DNA from: an uncultured Campylobacter sp.
Lineage (GTDB): Bacteria; Campylobacterota; Campylobacteria; Campylobacterales; Campylobacteraceae
Assembly (NCBI RefSeq): GCF_938018145.1
Contig: NZ_CALIII010000265.1
Location: 1-8,178 of the forward strand
DNA length: 8,178 nt
Direction: 5' to 3'
Shown here: positions 6,336-8,178 of the stretch, one piece after another
How positions within the stretch are numbered: the first letter of the stretch is position 1
Layout of the letters: each line of letters starts with the position of its first letter
Position numbers and translations under genes: made by a program
Notes under the pieces: generated by a model
The model's input: the letters and a program-made list of their open reading frames with translations, nothing else
Database searches by the model: none
What the model was told of the DNA's origin: nothing

Positions 6336-8087
6336 ATGCGTAGCCATTACTGCACTGATTTAAGCAGTGCCGACATAGGCAAAGAAGTTACGCTTTGCGG
6401 CTGGGTAAATACCTACCGCGACCACGGCGGCGTTATATTTTTGGACCTGCGCGATCGCACGGGACTGATCCAGATCGTCTGCGATCCGGCAGATAGCAAG
6501 AGCTCTCACGAGGCCGCGTCGCACGTTCGCGACGAGTACGTGCTAAGGATAAAAGGCAAGGTTCGCGCTCGCGGCGAAGGCCTAGTAAATCCGCGCCTAA
6601 AAACGGGCGAGATCGAAGTAGTTGCAAACGAAGTGGTCGTCGAAAACCCGAGCGAGACGCTACCTTTCGTCATCGGCGACGAGAGCGTAAACGAGGACAT
6701 CAGGCTAAAATACAGATTTTTGGACCTTAGAAACGAGAAACTTCAAAATATCTTTAAAATGCGCTCAAAAGCGGCGATCGCAGCTAGAAACAGCCTAGAT
6801 AAAATGGGCTTTATCGAGTTTGAAACGCCGATTTTAACGCGCGCTACGCCTGAAGGCGCGAGAGACTATCTAGTGCCTAGCCGCGTATATCCGGGCCAGT
6901 TTTATGCCCTGCCGCAAAGCCCGCAGCTTTTTAAACAGCTTTTGATGTGCTCTGGCTTTGATAAATATTTCCAGATCGCAAAATGCTTCCGCGACGAGGA
7001 CTTGCGCGCCGATAGACAGCCGGAATTTACGCAGATAGATATCGAGATGAGCTTCATCGAGCAAGAAGATATCCTAAATATGGCCGAAAATATGCTAAAA
7101 GACGTATTTGCCGCATGCGGATACGATATCCAAATCCCTTTCCGCCGCATGAGCTACAAAGAGGCGACCGAGAGCTACGGCAGCGATAAGCCCGACTTGC
7201 GCTACGATCTAAAGATGATCGACGTTATCGACATTTTCGCGCGCTCTAGCAATGAAATCTTTAGCAAAATCGCAACCGAACCTAAGAAAAACCGCATCAA
7301 AGCGCTAAAAGTGCCAAACGGCGATAATATCTTTAGTAAGCGCGAGATGAACCGTTTTGAGGAATTCGTCCGCAAATTCGGCGCTCAGGGCCTTGGCTAC
7401 TTCCAGATGAAAGAGGACGGGCTAAAAGGACCGCTTTGCAAATTTTTCGAGCAAAGCGACCTTGACGAGATTGTCGCTCGCTGCGAGCTAAAAGTCGGCG
7501 ACGTCGTGTTTTTCGGCGCCGGCAAGAAGAAAGTCGTACTTGACTACATGGGACGATTTAGGATTTTCCTCGCCGAGCAAATGGGCATCATCGACCAAAA
7601 CAAAATGGAGTTTTTATGGGTGCTTGACTTCCCGATGTTTGAGCAAAACGACGACGGCAGCTACTCAGCTATGCACCATCCGTTTACTATGCCTAAAAAC
7701 ATCGACGAGTCCGATCTCGAGGACATTCTCTCGGTCGCTCACGACGTCGTGCTTAACGGCTATGAGCTTGGCGGCGGTAGCGTAAGGATACACAAAAACG
7801 ACATTCAGCAAAAGGTGTTTAAGCTACTTGGTATCGACGAAGCTGAGCAACGCGAGAAATTTGGCTTCTTGCTCGATGCATTAAGCTTCGGCGCGCCTCC
7901 GCACGGCGGTATCGCGATCGGCTTTGACAGGCTAAATATGCTAGTAAATAAAACCAGCTCGATCCGCGACGTCATCGCCTTCCCTAAAACTCAGCGCGCT
8001 CAGTGCCCGCTAACGAAGGCGCCTAGCGAAGCTAGCGCGGAGCAGTTAAGGGAGCTAGGGTTAAGGCTGCGAGAAAAAGAAAAATAA
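6336..8087 (+). CDS. aspS: Aspartyl-tRNA synthetase, bacterial type (probably non-discriminating, Asp/Asn)
   Basis: 583 aa from the ATG with the Shine-Dalgarno, which matches the length I remember for C. jejuni AspRS. Order of domains: N-terminal OB-fold anticodon-binding domain (about 1-105), class IIb catalytic core from about 120, GAD insertion domain (about 290-410), then the rest of the core and a C-terminal tail. Catalytic signatures: RFLDLR (127-132), [13 protein letters not shown] (171-183), QSPQ (195-198), motif 2 [16 protein letters not shown] (218-233), GGGSVRIH (479-486), and motif 3 GIAIGFDRL (525-533). It charges tRNA(Asp) with aspartate in the cytoplasm. H30 in RDHGG and G82 match the residues described as giving P. 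aeruginosa AspRS relaxed tRNA(Asn) recognition. Campylobacters lack AsnRS and make Asn-tRNA through GatCAB. The gene is divergent from nadK and has its own consensus -10. The AAATTT words common elsewhere in the window are almost absent here. Confidence 0.97.
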   Translation: MRSHYCTDLSSADIGKEVTLCGWVNTYRDHGGVIFLDLRDRTGLIQIVCDPADSKSSHEAASHVRDEYVLRIKGKVRARGEGLVNPRLKTGEIEVVANEVVVENPSETLPFVIGDESVNEDIRLKYRFLDLRNEKLQNIFKMRSKAAIAARNSLDKMGFIEFETPILTRATPEGARDYLVPSRVYPGQFYALPQSPQLFKQLLMCSGFDKYFQIAKCFRDEDLRADRQPEFTQIDIEMSFIEQEDILNMAENMLKDVFAACGYDIQIPFRRMSYKEATESYGSDKPDLRYDLKMIDVIDIFARSSNEIFSKIATEPKKNRIKALKVPNGDNIFSKREMNRFEEFVRKFGAQGLGYFQMKEDGLKGPLCKFFEQSDLDEIVARCELKVGDVVFFGAGKKKVVLDYMGRFRIFLAEQMGIIDQNKMEFLWVLDFPMFEQNDDGSYSAMHHPFTMPKNIDESDLEDILSVAHDVVLNGYELGGGSVRIHKNDIQQKVFKLLGIDEAEQREKFGFLLDALSFGAPPHGGIAIGFDRLNMLVNKTSSIRDVIAFPKTQRAQCPLTKAPSEASAEQLRELGLRLREKEK

Positions 8088-8128
8088 GCTTGAAAGCGTC
8101 GTCTCGCCGCGCTATACGTCGTTGGTTT

Positions 8129-8178
8129 TAAAATTTGGCGCTCCGCAGGCTATATGCCTAGCGCACGCTTAAATTTTA
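8129..8178. terminator. Imperfect inverted repeat after aspS; possible terminator
   Basis: Arms nest as TAAAATTT / AAATTTTA (8129-8136 with 8171-8178), GCGCT / AGCGC (8138-8142 with 8160-8164), and AGGC / GCCT (8147-8150 with 8156-8159) around a TATAT loop, with a CCGC bulge and an unpaired ACGCTT. A GC stem flanked by A-rich and T-rich arms could terminate on either strand, but the stem is bulged, the T-run is broken, and it lies about 50 nt past the aspS stop. The rest of 8088-8178 shows no gene or RNA that I can support. Confidence 0.3.

Noticed and set aside
8154..8178. Possible start of a plus-strand gene (ATG at 8154)
   Set aside because: Only eight codons are in the window, the purine-rich site before it is weak, and it lies in the inverted repeat. 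It does not read like the adenylate kinase start I would expect downstream of aspS.
1..8178. Mobile elements, CRISPR arrays, tRNA/rRNA genes and poly-G phase-variation tracts
   Set aside because: I found no transposase or integrase motifs, regularly spaced repeats, cloverleaf candidates or G/C homopolymers of seven or more.

Overview
The window looks like a chromosomal housekeeping segment of a Campylobacter species (Campylobacterota). The gene order rlpA, mltD-like, tatD, cbrR, recN, nadK, then divergent aspS is the order I recall from C. jejuni (Cj0646 down to Cj0640). The NAD kinase and RecN proteins also carry sequence features I associate with this genus. The base composition is clearly more GC-rich than C. 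jejuni. This suggests the C. rectus / C. showae / C. curvus group, but that placement is inference.

Layout: positions 1-6242 hold six minus-strand genes, read right to left as nadK, recN, cbrR, tatD, mltD-like and rlpA. The rlpA gene runs off the left edge. Most junctions are overlaps or very short gaps: nadK/recN overlap by 8 nt, cbrR/tatD by 1 nt (TGATG), tatD to mltD is a 12-nt gap, and mltD/rlpA overlap by 17 nt. The only real break is the 71-nt gap between recN and cbrR, which carries a good extended -10 promoter. Two transcription units are therefore likely: nadK-recN and cbrR-tatD-mltD-rlpA. Readthrough between them is possible because no terminator is visible. At 6243-6335 a compact divergent promoter region serves nadK (minus) and aspS (plus). 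aspS fills 6336-8087, and the last 91 nt hold only an imperfect inverted repeat.

Functions: NAD kinase makes NADP, RecN is an SMC-like double-strand-break repair ATPase, CbrR is a dual-receiver GGDEF response regulator, and TatD is a metal-dependent nuclease. The MltD-like and RlpA proteins are two peptidoglycan lytic transglycosylases, and AspRS charges tRNA. No mobile element, CRISPR array, RNA gene, poly-G contingency tract or obviously novel system is visible. The more interesting signals are a heavy excess of the palindrome AAATTT, a possibly leaderless nadK mRNA, a TTG start for rlpA, a degenerate c-di-GMP inhibition site in CbrR, and AspRS residues that suggest a non-discriminating enzyme.
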